Origin: Ruminococcus sp. | Lineage (GTDB): Bacteria; Bacillota; Clostridia; Oscillospirales; Ruminococcaceae | Assembly (NCBI GenBank): GCA_017620025.1 | Contig: JAFZRF010000039.1 | Coordinates: 1 to 37,524 of the forward strand | Reading direction: 5' to 3' | DNA length: 37,524 bases | In this document: piece after piece, positions 1-8,577 of the stretch | How the letters are laid out: each line of letters begins with the position of its first letter | Numbering within the stretch: the first letter of the stretch is position 1 | Made by a program: the position numbers and the translations under genes | The notes under the pieces: model-generated | What the model was told of the DNA's origin: nothing | The model's input: only the letters and a program-made list of their open reading frames with translations | Databases searched by the model: none

Positions 1-208
1 CCGGGTGAGGAAAAGAAAACCGCAGTAAAAGCTGACATCCTCCCCCGTCCCAAGGTTTCCCCCTCTGGACTCCCCCTTCCTTGCCCTCCACCCCCTCCTG
101 TCAGCTTTTGCTTTTTATCGGAGACAGCAGGCCTTGTCAGGCTATCGCACGGGTGACATAATGTGCGCTGTTAGTTTTAGTTGCTGACTTCGGACGGGGT
201 GTAGGGGG
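1..208 (+). repeat. Dispersed structured repeat, copy A (5' end cut by window edge)
   Basis: Non-coding. Matches copies at 27221-27465 and 30146-30332 nearly base for base over the core, from the gaggaaaagaaaaccgcag block through the pyrimidine-rich middle to the ggctatcgcacggg tail (ends at 153). The stem-2 arms are gtaaaagctgac (near 26-37) and gtcagcttttgc (near 100-111). The upstream arm of stem 1 lies before the window start; its partner (tccccctctgg) is at 59-69. After the tail, about 50 bases up to about 205 are shared only with the 27221 copy. I do not recognise the family. No ORF or transposase is associated with it. Confidence 0.8.
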
Positions 209-524
209 CGATGCCTACATCGCCCCGCCACCTGTGTATTTCGCCCCCCCTGCTGTAGGGGCGGCCACTGGCCATCCGCCCGCCAACATCCTTTTATATG
301 GATACCCGATTCTTCACATGATATACGGATTGTAGGGGCTGCCTTCGGCAGCCCGCCCCCCCTTACGTCGACTCGCTACAATGCGGACGCCCAATGGGCG
401 TCTCTACAGATTGCTTGCAACTCATGACCAGCGGACCACCAAAGGCGGTCCCTACAGTCACCGTATACGTTGTGGCTGGCGGTACCGCAGATTCCGAATT
501 CCGAATTCCGCATTCCGAATTAAA
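209..524. repeat. Intergenic block of short palindromic units
   Basis: No gene seen. The stretch holds several short inverted repeats flanked by TGTAGGG or CTACAG: ggggcgatg/catcgcccc (205-226), ggcc-act-ggcc (253-284), ggctgcc-ttc-ggcagcc (331-360), acgccc-aat-gggcgt (383-409) and ggaccacc-aaa-ggcggtcc (431-457). The stems differ but the flanks and loop sizes are alike. It ends with an attccga-type tandem run (491-520). Related units recur at 26831, 30357 and 33803. Confidence 0.6.
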
Positions 525-558
525 AAAGACGGCTGCTCCGATTGAAGCAGTCGTCTTT
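525..558 (-). terminator. Rho-independent terminator of the purine-containing gene run
   Basis: The inverted repeat aaagacggctgc / gcagtcgtcttt has a 10-base loop. It is followed on the minus strand by a run of T (plus-strand A run 522-527). It sits four bases after the stop of the last minus-strand gene (562-1293). Confidence 0.85.
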
Positions 559-561
559 GCA

Positions 562-1293
562 TTACTTTTTCTTATTCTTCTTTCCGGTCTTTTCCGTGCT
601 GTCCTTTTCGTCCGTCTTTTCCGGCTTTTCAGCAGTTTCTGTCTTTTCCTTCTTGTCCTTGTCGTCAAACAGATCCTCGAACATGGTATTGCTGTTATAC
701 TCCACGACCTTCGCCCGGTCTCCGTGGCAGTCGATCTCCATCTCCTCACGATTCAGCAGATACATGATGCCTGCAAACATCAGTGAAAAGCCTATGGTAT
801 TTGCAACGATGCTGAAATATACCCTTATGCCCATTATCGCGCCGAGCATACCTCCGAGCATAATGCCTACGCATATTATTATCAGCGCTTCAAACTTGCT
901 CCTGTCCGGATCAAGTTGGAGGAACGAGAAGCATACCGCCGCCGATACTATCGAATGCACTATTGCGAGCCCGAGAGAATAGGGTTTGTAGAATTCCAGA
1001 TCCATTGTGTTCAGCTCAAAATACATCATCACGCATTCAAGCACGATGTATACTGTATAGCCGACCTTCATGTAGTTTCTCATTCGCACTGTGGTAGACA
1101 GCATATAATCCGAGTAGATAAGTGAACCGAAGCCCGCTATCTCCACGGCATACGCTATGAACTCAAGCACCTTTGAGAACGTTGATTCCCTGTCGTATGT
1201 CAGGTAGTAGACATAGCATATCAGACCGAACAGAACGAACAGAAGGTTTCCGGCAAGGCCGGATCTGAGTGCGGATCTCAATCTTACGTTCAT
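562..1293 (-). CDS. Six-span membrane protein of unknown function
   Basis: Not recognised. The 243-residue protein shows about six hydrophobic segments (roughly residues 12-33, 40-62, 75-95, 105-125, 135-158, 160-180), then a strongly charged Lys/Glu/Thr tail (about 205-243) that is probably cytoplasmic. The N-terminus is basic, not a cleavable signal. The start ATG has AGGAG seven bases upstream. It lies 12 bases after purD and is the last gene before a clear terminator, so it is probably cotranscribed with purD. Nothing in the sequence suggests an enzymatic motif. A sensor or scaffold role cannot be told apart from a transporter-like one. Confidence 0.8.
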   Translation of the reverse strand: MNVRLRSALRSGLAGNLLFVLFGLICYVYYLTYDRESTFSKVLEFIAYAVEIAGFGSLIYSDYMLSTTVRMRNYMKVGYTVYIVLECVMMYFELNTMDLEFYKPYSLGLAIVHSIVSAAVCFSFLQLDPDRSKFEALIIICVGIMLGGMLGAIMGIRVYFSIVANTIGFSLMFAGIMYLLNREEMEIDCHGDRAKVVEYNSNTMFEDLFDDKDKKEKTETAEKPEKTDEKDSTEKTGKKNKKK

Positions 1294-1305
1294 GTCATTC
1301 TCCTG

Positions 1306-2592
1306 TTATCCGAGAGCCTTGAGCGCTCTCTGGCCGATGTCAGTACGGTAATGTGCGCCCTCGAAGCTGATCTTGTCAACTCCGCTGTAGGCTGTGGCAA
1401 GTGCCTCTCTGAGGTCGCTGCCCTTTGCCGTTACGCCTATTACTCTTCCGCCGTTGGTGAGGAACTTTCCGTCATCCGAAAGCTTTGTTCCTGCGTGGTA
1501 TACAAAGCAGCCCTCGACCTGTCCCTTGTCGTCAAAGCCGTTCATCTCTATGCCCTTGGGGTAGCTCTCCGGATAGCCGCCGCTTGCCATTACTACGCAG
1601 GCGCAGCTGCCGTCATGCCACTTGATATCCACCTTGTCGAGCTCGTGGTTGTAGATAGCCTCGAATATATCGTAGAGGTCTGCATCGAGCATAGGAAGCA
1701 CTACCTGTGTCTCGGGATCGCCGAAGCGGCAGTTGTACTCGATGACCTTCGGTCCCTTGGGTGTGAGCATGAGTCCGAAATAGAGGCAGCCCTCAAAGGT
1801 GCGTCCCTCTGCGTTCATTGCATTCATGGTCGGGAGGAAGATCTTCTCCATGCACTCTGCTGCGATATCAGCAGTATAGTAAGGGTTGGGTGAGACCGTT
1901 CCCATACCGCCGGTATTGAGTCCCTGATCACCGTCGAGTGCTCTCTTGTGATCCATTGAGGATATCATGGGTACCATTGTCTTTCCGTCTGTGAAGGAGA
2001 GAACAGATACCTCGGGGCCTGTGAGGAATTCCTCTATTACTATGCGCGCACTGCTCTTGCCGAACTTGAGGTCGTCGATCATATCGTGTACAGCCTTTAC
2101 AGCCTCCTCCTCGTTCTGGGCGATGATAACGCCCTTGCCGAGAGCAAGTCCGTCAGCCTTGATAACTGCCGGATAGCTGTTCTGCTGCTTCAGATACTCT
2201 ATTGCCTTGTCGGATTCCGTGAACACCTCGTAGAAGGCTGTCGGGATATCATACTTCTTCATAAGCTCCTTGGAGAACACCTTGGAGCCTTCGATGATGG
2301 CTGCGTTTGCCTTCGGGCCGAAGGTCATGAAGCCCTCTGCCTGAAGTGCATCGACCATACCCAGCACCAGCGGATCGTCGGGAGCTACTACCACCATATC
2401 CGGCTTCAGTTCCTTTGCAAGCTTTACTATGCCGTCGATATCCGTTGCGCCGACATTGAAGCACTCGGCATACTTTGATATGCCGCCGTTGCCGGGAGCA
2501 CAGTAGAGTTTGTCTACCTTGCTGCTCTCTGCGAGCTTCATTATAATGGCGTGTTCTCTTCCGCCGCCTCCTACTACTAATACGCTTCTCAT
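1306..2592 (-). CDS. purD: Phosphoribosylamine-glycine ligase (GAR synthetase)
   Basis: Joins glycine to phosphoribosylamine using ATP, the second step of de novo purine synthesis in the cytoplasm. The 428 residues fit the family length. The N-terminal nucleotide-fold motif VVGGGGREHAI is at the start. The ATP-grasp segment IKADGLALGKGVIIAQ is near residues 144-159, EYNCRFGDPE near 280-290, and the C-terminal GGRVIGVTAKG element near 380. AGGAGG precedes the ATG. It follows an SDR gene by about 63 bases and precedes the six-span membrane protein. Its product of reaction feeds PurN (10954-11580) in the same gene run. Confidence 0.97.
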   Translation of the reverse strand: MRSVLVVGGGGREHAIIMKLAESSKVDKLYCAPGNGGISKYAECFNVGATDIDGIVKLAKELKPDMVVVAPDDPLVLGMVDALQAEGFMTFGPKANAAIIEGSKVFSKELMKKYDIPTAFYEVFTESDKAIEYLKQQNSYPAVIKADGLALGKGVIIAQNEEEAVKAVHDMIDDLKFGKSSARIVIEEFLTGPEVSVLSFTDGKTMVPMISSMDHKRALDGDQGLNTGGMGTVSPNPYYTADIAAECMEKIFLPTMNAMNAEGRTFEGCLYFGLMLTPKGPKVIEYNCRFGDPETQVVLPMLDADLYDIFEAIYNHELDKVDIKWHDGSCACVVMASGGYPESYPKGIEMNGFDDKGQVEGCFVYHAGTKLSDDGKFLTNGGRVIGVTAKGSDLREALATAYSGVDKISFEGAHYRTDIGQRALKALG

Positions 2593-2655
2593 TGTGGAAT
2601 TTCCTCCTTCTATTGATGAGCTGCCCTGCCTCGGCCGGGAGCCCGTTTCGGACTT

Positions 2656-3399
2656 TTAATAAGGACTGTCCATAGTCTCTGCCTTTGCAACAGCCTCCTC
2701 CAGCGTCATGCCGTGGAAATCACCGGCGGAGAAGAGTCTGCCGGACTTGCCGTCGTTTACAAAGGCTCCGGCTATTACTCCGGGGATCGCACTTTCGGGT
2801 GCGTTGGGTGCCTTGGGGCCGCCGAGATCTGTCCTGCACCAGCCGGGATCTGTAAGGCTGATGATGACGTCACTGCCCTGGAGCTTTGAGCCGAGGTCGA
2901 TCGTCACCTTGTCAAGAGCCGCCTTGCTTGCGGAATATCCCGCCTGCTCGGGCTCGAGACGGATGCCGCTCGTTGTGTTCACTATCCTGCCGAAGCCACG
3001 CTCCTGCATAGCCGGGAGGAAGTGGTATACTATCACCATGGGTGCTATAGTATTCACGATGAAGCTGGTCTCATAGTCGCTTACGGGAGTCTTCAGATAG
3101 TCAGTGCGGTAAGCTATCTGTATACCCGCATTGTTGAGGACTATATCGACCGGTACGCCGAGGCTGTCTATCTCTGCCAGTGCTCTCTCCACTGACGGGA
3201 TATCGGAAAGCTCTGCCTCCACAGCATAAGCCTTCACGCCCTTTGCCTCAAGCTCTGCGATGAGCGGGGCGGTATGCTCCCTGCTTCTGCTGAGGGCGAT
3301 GATGTTCACGCCCTGATCAGCCATTGCAAGTGCGGCAAGTCTGCCGATGCCCCTGCTTGCGCCCGTTACGAGCGCCCATCTGTTTCTTAGTTCTTTCAT
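2656..3399 (-). CDS. Short-chain dehydrogenase/reductase (SDR) family oxidoreductase
   Basis: A classical SDR of 247 residues. It has the TGASRGIG cofactor-binding glycine motif at residues 13-20, NNAG near 88-91, the catalytic Ser in NTTSG near 140 and YSASK (Tyr/Lys) near 155-159. TGASRGIG with Arg after the Ser is commonly linked to NADP preference (family knowledge). The substrate cannot be inferred. The C-terminal part GRLFSAGDFHGMTLEEA resembles carbonyl-reductase-like members. A plausible promoter lies just upstream (3421-3449), so it may head a short purD-containing transcript as well as being read through from upstream. No functional tie to purine synthesis is evident. Confidence 0.9.
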   Translation of the reverse strand: MKELRNRWALVTGASRGIGRLAALAMADQGVNIIALSRSREHTAPLIAELEAKGVKAYAVEAELSDIPSVERALAEIDSLGVPVDIVLNNAGIQIAYRTDYLKTPVSDYETSFIVNTIAPMVIVYHFLPAMQERGFGRIVNTTSGIRLEPEQAGYSASKAALDKVTIDLGSKLQGSDVIISLTDPGWCRTDLGGPKAPNAPESAIPGVIAGAFVNDGKSGRLFSAGDFHGMTLEEAVAKAETMDSPY

Positions 3400-3420
3400 G
3401 TTTTTTCACTGCCTTTCATT

Positions 3421-3449
3421 TTTATATCCGGCAGGTATGAGCCATTCAA
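3421..3449 (-). promoter_or_regulatory. Candidate sigma-A promoter for the SDR-purD segment
   Basis: Minus strand reads TTGAAT, 17 bases, TATAAA, ending about 21 bases before the SDR start codon. It falls in the only sizeable gap (168 bases) of this part of the gene run, which otherwise shows no gene. Confidence 0.5.
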
Positions 3450-3567
3450 GGCTTATCGGCAGTGTCCTTGTGTCCGGATAGGGAAGACCCTCTCTTCTTC
3501 TCTGTGTCACTCTTTACCGACAGTCTTTGTCAGGCCTGCGCCTGCATTGGATCATGTTTTCTTTCTG

Positions 3568-4719
3568 TTATTTCAGTACCAGGCTGTCGATAAGTGTGTC
3601 TGATCCCGCTTTTATCTTTTCGTATCTTCCGGGATCTGAGTTGTCTATATTGGTGAATATACCGAAGGTCGCTCCGGGGAGATCGACAAAGGTATACTCT
3701 GATACGGTCGTTCCTGCTTCAAGGCGGAACCAGTATGCGGGATGATCACGGAAGGTGATCTCCTTCTCCTCCTTGATGATGCCTGAGCCCTCATAGGCTG
3801 CCCTGAGGTCCTCTGCCTCTCCGGCGGCGTCTCTTCTTTCCTCAGAGCTGTCGCTGAAGAAGGAAGTAAAGCTCATTGACTGCGATTCAAGTGCCCCCTC
3901 AGTGGTGAAGTAGGATACATCGACGTTCTTTTTCTCGTCATCCTTGTCCTCGTAGTAGAGGTACCATGTGTCCTGCTCGGTTACCGTGAAGGTATCGCAG
4001 TCGAATACCTTCGGAGTCATATCCTCGTCATATGTCATGGTCGAGGTGATCTGTCCTATGACAGAATCGCACCATTCCTCCGTCTCGCTGTCTATACCGG
4101 TAGTACCGATTATAAGCTGTGAGCCGTCCTTGGTGGATACCTGATAGAAGTGAAGCAGTGAATCAGTCTGGGCATAGTGTCCGTAGATATGGAAGCCCTC
4201 AAGACCGCCGATCGTTACATCCTCCTGCTGCATGGAATCAAGGATGCTGCCGTAGTATTCGATCTCGCCGTCCTTATAGTTCGATGCGGCAAGATGCGTC
4301 GGATAGCTGCCCTGTATGCTCACACGGGTGAGAAGATCGGAGGAACTGTCCTTCGGGACAAAGGTCACGTAGAAGCTGTTGTCTCCGTTGATAAGTTCCA
4401 TTTCCCCGGCATCTATCACACGGATATCCTCGCCGGCCACCTTGAATGTGAATGCTCCGGTCGTGAATTCCGTACCGTCTGCGGAGCAGTAGGTCGGGTC
4501 GGGCAGAGTTGCCGGCTCTGTCACAGGCTCGGTCTCCTTTTCTGTGGGCTTTTCCGTCGCTTCTTCTGTCGGTCCGGCTGTCTCGGTCACCTCTGCGGAT
4601 GCCTCTGTAGTATCTTCACCTGATAAGACATCATCCTGCGGTATCAGTGAGGAACAGGACACAAGTCCTGCTGCCATGCAGAGTGCTGCCGCAAAAGCGG
4701 CGGTCTTTCCTGAAATCAT
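3568..4719 (-). CDS. Secreted lipoprotein, two-repeat architecture, unknown function
   Basis: The 383-residue protein has a lipoprotein signal peptide: a hydrophobic core, then the lipobox LVSC, so Cys22 would be lipidated after cleavage. A Thr/Glu/Pro-rich linker (about 35-70) follows. After it come two weakly similar segments of about 140 residues, each starting with an aromatic-rich strand (FTFKV; FTVTEQDTWYLYY) and each carrying a G-hydrophobic-xGH/HPAYWF strand. This pattern recalls DcrB/PsbP-like folds seen in Gram-positive lipoproteins, but that is inference. AGGTGA precedes the ATG. It lies directly after a four-span membrane protein, with another lipoprotein further upstream, forming a small envelope cluster inside the purine run. 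Confidence 0.8.
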   Translation of the reverse strand: MISGKTAAFAAALCMAAGLVSCSSLIPQDDVLSGEDTTEASAEVTETAGPTEEATEKPTEKETEPVTEPATLPDPTYCSADGTEFTTGAFTFKVAGEDIRVIDAGEMELINGDNSFYVTFVPKDSSSDLLTRVSIQGSYPTHLAASNYKDGEIEYYGSILDSMQQEDVTIGGLEGFHIYGHYAQTDSLLHFYQVSTKDGSQLIIGTTGIDSETEEWCDSVIGQITSTMTYDEDMTPKVFDCDTFTVTEQDTWYLYYEDKDDEKKNVDVSYFTTEGALESQSMSFTSFFSDSSEERRDAAGEAEDLRAAYEGSGIIKEEKEITFRDHPAYWFRLEAGTTVSEYTFVDLPGATFGIFTNIDNSDPGRYEKIKAGSDTLIDSLVLK

Positions 4720-4741
4720 ACTTCACCTCGTTATTATACTT

Positions 4742-5242
4742 TTATTCTTCTTTTGTGCCGCTGTGCTTTGCTGCGTAGAACTCTGCGCCTGCCGCACAGC
4801 ACATGAGCATCATGGCAAGGAATCCGAGCCAGCCGGCCATAGAACCTGCACGGTTGATGATATCTGCAAGTGCTGCAGCCTTTTGGCCGGCATTATTAGC
4901 CTCTATATTTGCCATTGTCGAGAAATAAATGTCGCCGGCTGAACGTACTATACTGAATACCGCTATGAGTATCACAGTGATAATACTTCTCGGTCTGCTG
5001 ACTTTTCCGGCAAAGCCGTTGACAAGGAAGAGGATGGTGAGCGGAAGTATTCCGACGCCCTTCATCATAAAAAGAGTGCGTGAGAGCTTCGGTATCTCTG
5101 CATCAATTATCTCTTTTCCGGCGCTGAACATTCCGGCGTATGTATCCGGTCTGAACACTGCGAATATCTGCAGGGCTATCACGGCGCCTGTGAGAAGTGC
5201 TGCAAGGAACGCAAGTACTCGCATGGATACGGGTTTCTTCAT
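4742..5242 (-). CDS. Four-span membrane protein of unknown function
   Basis: Not recognised. The 166 residues carry four hydrophobic segments, at about 8-28, 55-75, 83-105 and 130-155. The loop between the first two (FSAGKEIIDAEIPKLSRTL) is probably extracytoplasmic. The start has a strong AAGGAGGAG site. It is sandwiched between two lipoprotein genes with about 20-base gaps on both sides, so all three are probably made together and may act together at the membrane. There are no catalytic motifs. Confidence 0.75.
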   Translation of the reverse strand: MKKPVSMRVLAFLAALLTGAVIALQIFAVFRPDTYAGMFSAGKEIIDAEIPKLSRTLFMMKGVGILPLTILFLVNGFAGKVSRPRSIITVILIAVFSIVRSAGDIYFSTMANIEANNAGQKAAALADIINRAGSMAGWLGFLAMMLMCCAAGAEFYAAKHSGTKEE

Positions 5243-5262
5243 AATGATCTCCTCCTTGTTAT

Positions 5263-6816
5263 TTACTGATCAAATTTGAGCGATTCAAAGAACTTGGTTA
5301 TGAACTCTGTCATCTCTTCCTCGTTGTCGGGGGAGTTGGAGAATTCAAACTCCCAGGTCTCTTCGCCGCGGCCGAGATAATATATCCTGAAATGCTCGTC
5401 ATAGCTGTGGCTGGCGTTTTCAGGCTCGATATACGACAGCAGCACCATATCATATCCGCTGACTGTCTCATCACTTAACTTTATATCCCAGTCATCGGGC
5501 GTTGAATCGGGATTGATCTCAGCCAGATGCCGTCTGCTTTCGGCAGTATTCTCCGCCAGTTCTTCGGGAGAGAGAATGAGATCGTGAACTGTTATCTCAA
5601 GATTACGGGTATAGTTAAAGAACCCGACTCTTTGTTCCGATTCAAGTGAAGAACGTATCATACGGCTGTCCATGATGAAGGAGGCGTTGCGGAAGGTCTC
5701 GTCAGTAGTCCTTGCATCCTCTCTTGCCTGATGCTGCTCGGCTATTTTCTCTTCTGTAAGATGTTTCAGAGTAAGACCGGAAAGCAGCTCGTCGATCTCC
5801 TTCTGATCGTCTTCGGAGCCGTCATTGATCACGCTTGTAACTGTATAGATCATGCCGTTGAGATCAAAATACCATGCCCTTATGCCCCAGCGGATATCTC
5901 CGGTCGAGATACGGTACGTCAGAAGCTGAGCCTCGTTTCCCATGAAATCAACAGTGCTGAGTTCGATATCATTTGTAGTTTTCGATTTCTGCTTGCTTTC
6001 ATAGACTGACTGAGCCTTCTCAGCGGCGGTATCATTTCCGCCGTTATTGAGGACAGCGAACGACAAGCTCGGGGTGAGATACTTCCCGGGATCGTCGGTC
6101 TCGGCATAGCAGAACTTCACGCCGACAACATTGCCTGTGGTCAGATCGGTCTCTGTATCTCTTGCTACCCCCCACTTCGGATCGTAGTGCAGGGTGAAAT
6201 ATGGCGTATCATAGTCCTGCGGCTCGGTGGGGAGGAATATATCGGAGATATATTCCGCAGAGCACATGATCTTTCTCAGCTCTGCCCTTGCACTTTTCGC
6301 ATCTGACTTTTTATAGTGAGCAAATACAGCCAGTTCCATGGACTGATATGTCATATAGTAACTGCTTATACACTGTCCAACCGACTTTTCATTATCGTTA
6401 TTCGTATAGTGACAGGCGGCACATTCATAGGGCGCCTCCTCTATCACTTCGGTCTCGATGTCAGTTATGTTCTCATCATCCCTGAGACTTTCGGCATAAT
6501 CCTCAGCAGATGCCTTTGCCCTGAGCCGCTGCACAGAGCTGCCCGATATCTCGAGCGATATGATGCCGCTGCCCTCAAATTCAAACTTGTCTGCGATATC
6601 GTCATCGTCGTAGTCATTCGATTCCGTCAGCTTCAGGCCGCTGTCTGTCGTAAAGCGATAGAAAGCAGTCTCGTAGACCGTTCTGCCGTCGGATGATACC
6701 GATACACTTCCGGATACTGAGGATGTATCTGCTGTTTCTGATGCACAGCCGCAGAGGGGCATCAGCATTGCCCCTGCGACTGCGATTGATGTTATTCTTT
6801 TACCCAATGCTCCCAT
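5263..6816 (-). CDS. Secreted lipoprotein, three-repeat architecture, unknown function
   Basis: The 517-residue protein has an N-terminal signal ending in the lipobox LCGC (Cys24). The mature part seems to contain three related segments of about 140 residues, beginning near YETAFYRFTTDSGL, YDTPYFTLHYDPKWG and RNASFIMDSRMIR. Each has a charged start, a middle strand containing a Gly (FMGNEAQLLTYR; VSGYDMVLLSY) and a C-terminal helix ending in a short hydrophobic block. The layout parallels the two-repeat lipoprotein at 3568-4719, suggesting paralogy by domain duplication (inference). The ribosome binding site is weak. It lies 41 bases downstream of the AICAR transformylase gene. Substrate and role are unknown. 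Confidence 0.78.
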   Translation of the reverse strand: MGALGKRITSIAVAGAMLMPLCGCASETADTSSVSGSVSVSSDGRTVYETAFYRFTTDSGLKLTESNDYDDDDIADKFEFEGSGIISLEISGSSVQRLRAKASAEDYAESLRDDENITDIETEVIEEAPYECAACHYTNNDNEKSVGQCISSYYMTYQSMELAVFAHYKKSDAKSARAELRKIMCSAEYISDIFLPTEPQDYDTPYFTLHYDPKWGVARDTETDLTTGNVVGVKFCYAETDDPGKYLTPSLSFAVLNNGGNDTAAEKAQSVYESKQKSKTTNDIELSTVDFMGNEAQLLTYRISTGDIRWGIRAWYFDLNGMIYTVTSVINDGSEDDQKEIDELLSGLTLKHLTEEKIAEQHQAREDARTTDETFRNASFIMDSRMIRSSLESEQRVGFFNYTRNLEITVHDLILSPEELAENTAESRRHLAEINPDSTPDDWDIKLSDETVSGYDMVLLSYIEPENASHSYDEHFRIYYLGRGEETWEFEFSNSPDNEEEMTEFITKFFESLKFDQ

Positions 6817-6857
6817 TTTTCAATAATACCCCTTATAAATAATACCCCTGTTATTTA

Positions 6858-8039
6858 TCAGTGATGGAAAAGTCTGATGCCTGTGAATGCCATTGCGATG
6901 TTGTACTTGTTGCAGGTCTCGATAACGTTGTCGTCACGGATAGAACCGCCGGGCTCTGCGATGTACTCAACGCCGGACTTCTTTGCTCTCTCGATGTTGT
7001 CGCCGAAGGGGAAGAATGCATCAGAGCCGAGGCATACGCCTGTGTTCTTTGCGAGCCACGCCTTCTTCTCTTCCCTTGTGAATACAGCAGGCTTTACCTT
7101 GAAGATACGCTGCCACTCACCCTCACGGAGAACGTCCTCGTACTCATCTCCGATGTATACATCGATAGCGTTGTCACGGTCAGCTCTGCGGATATCGTCC
7201 ACGAACTGGAGTCCCATTACCTGCGGGGACTGTCTCAGCCACCAGTTGTCTGCCTTCTGTCCGGCAAGACGTGTGCAGTGGATACGTGACTGCTGGCCTG
7301 CGCCGATACCGATAGCCTGTCCGTCCTTTACGTAGCATACAGAGTTGGACTGTGTATACTTGAGTGTGATGAGGGAGATAAGGAGATCGTCCTTCTTGTC
7401 GTCGGGGATATCCTTGTTCTCTGTAACGATGTTTGCGAGGAGCTCACGGTTGATATCGAGCTCGTTGCGTCCCTGCTCGAAGGATACGCCGTATACCTGC
7501 TTTGTTTCGATAGGTGCGGGCTTGTAGTTCTCGTCTATCTTCAGTATGCAGTATGTGCCCTTTCTCTTGGACTTCAGTATCTCAAGAGCCTCGGGATCGT
7601 AATCGGGAGCGATAACGCCGTCGGATACCTCACGCTGGATCATCCTGGCTGTGCATACGTCTACCTTGTCGGAAAGAGCGATGAAATCGCCGTAGGAGGA
7701 CATTCTGTCTGCGCCTCTTGCTCTTGCGTATGCGCTTGCAAGTGGTGTGAGCTCGCCGAGATCGTCTACCCAGTAGATCTTCTTGAGATCATCGGAGAGA
7801 GGACGTCCGATAGCTGCGCCGGCGGGTGATACGTGCTTGAAGGAAGTTGCAGCACATACGCCTGTTGCAGCCTTGAGCTCCTTTACGAGCTGCCAGCCGT
7901 TGAAGGCATCAAGGAGATTGATATAGCCGGGACGTCCGCAGAGCACCTCTATCGGGAGCTCGCTGCCGTCAGCCATATATACTCTTGAAGGCTTCTGATT
8001 CGGATTGCATCCGTACTTTAACTGCATTTCATTTGACAT
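6858..8039 (-). CDS. purH: Stand-alone AICAR transformylase (C-terminal half of PurH)
   Basis: Transfers a formyl group from 10-formyl-THF to AICAR, giving FAICAR, the penultimate step to IMP. At 393 residues it covers only the transformylase domain; the IMP cyclohydrolase half of bifunctional PurH is absent. Diagnostic segments are KYGCNPNQKPSRVYM at the start (the family's RYGENPHQ-like signature), TSFKHVSPAGAA near residue 66 (the Lys-His pair used in catalysis) and the C-terminal FFPFGDNIERA and EPGGSIRDD, ending TGIRLFHH. AAGGAGG precedes the ATG. The missing cyclohydrolase activity is supplied by purO (9657-10370) in the same gene run. The start Met is well placed, so this is a natural single-domain form and not a truncation. 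Confidence 0.93.
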   Translation of the reverse strand: MSNEMQLKYGCNPNQKPSRVYMADGSELPIEVLCGRPGYINLLDAFNGWQLVKELKAATGVCAATSFKHVSPAGAAIGRPLSDDLKKIYWVDDLGELTPLASAYARARGADRMSSYGDFIALSDKVDVCTARMIQREVSDGVIAPDYDPEALEILKSKRKGTYCILKIDENYKPAPIETKQVYGVSFEQGRNELDINRELLANIVTENKDIPDDKKDDLLISLITLKYTQSNSVCYVKDGQAIGIGAGQQSRIHCTRLAGQKADNWWLRQSPQVMGLQFVDDIRRADRDNAIDVYIGDEYEDVLREGEWQRIFKVKPAVFTREEKKAWLAKNTGVCLGSDAFFPFGDNIERAKKSGVEYIAEPGGSIRDDNVIETCNKYNIAMAFTGIRLFHH

Positions 8040-8085
8040 GATAATGTCCTCCTTAAATATAATTCATAATGCTTAATGCTGATTA

Positions 8086-8577
8086 TCAGCGGTCAGTCTG
8101 ACCGTCGTTCTCGGATTTGCCCCTGCGTATCCTCTCCAGCTCACGGCGGATGTTGTCCGCCCAGTCTGCGTCGTCGTTGGTGATGCGGTACACACGGAAG
8201 CCGTAGGCTATGCCGTTTTCGTATACCGACTTCTCATCGTCAACGTGGAGGTCTATGCGGTATACCGAGGGGTACTTCGACGGGAAATTGGATCTTCCCC
8301 TTGCGACCTCGGCCTCATGCCGGGGTGCGTTGACTATACTGTCTATCCTTATGCCGTAATGGCCGAATATGCCGCGGATATAACGCAGGCTCCTGTTGGA
8401 GGTGGTGTATATCCACAGCTCTGTATCTGATTCGTTTATCTCCTTCAGAAGCTCGACTGCTCCCTTTCTGAGTCTGTCCCTGTACAGCTTGTTGTACGGA
8501 AACTTAAGCTCCGGTTCGGTCGGCACCTCCGCAGGATTAACGAACAGTGTCTCGTCAAGATCAAATGATATCTTCAT
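8086..8577 (-). CDS. Small HAD-superfamily phosphatase
   Basis: The 163-residue protein has the HAD motif I FDLDETLFV at its very start (nucleophile and acid/base Asp), motif II as IYTTSN near residue 56 and an acidic DDEKS motif near 113. There is little room for a cap domain, so this is a C0/C2-poor small HAD, similar in layout to NIF/FCP-like or polynucleotide-phosphatase-like members. The ATG at 8577 overlaps the stop of the upstream gene by one base (TGATG), indicating translational coupling; a TTG one codon earlier is less likely. The C-terminus is Arg-rich. Substrate unknown. Confidence 0.8.
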   Translation of the reverse strand: MKISFDLDETLFVNPAEVPTEPELKFPYNKLYRDRLRKGAVELLKEINESDTELWIYTTSNRSLRYIRGIFGHYGIRIDSIVNAPRHEAEVARGRSNFPSKYPSVYRIDLHVDDEKSVYENGIAYGFRVYRITNDDADWADNIRRELERIRRGKSENDGQTDR

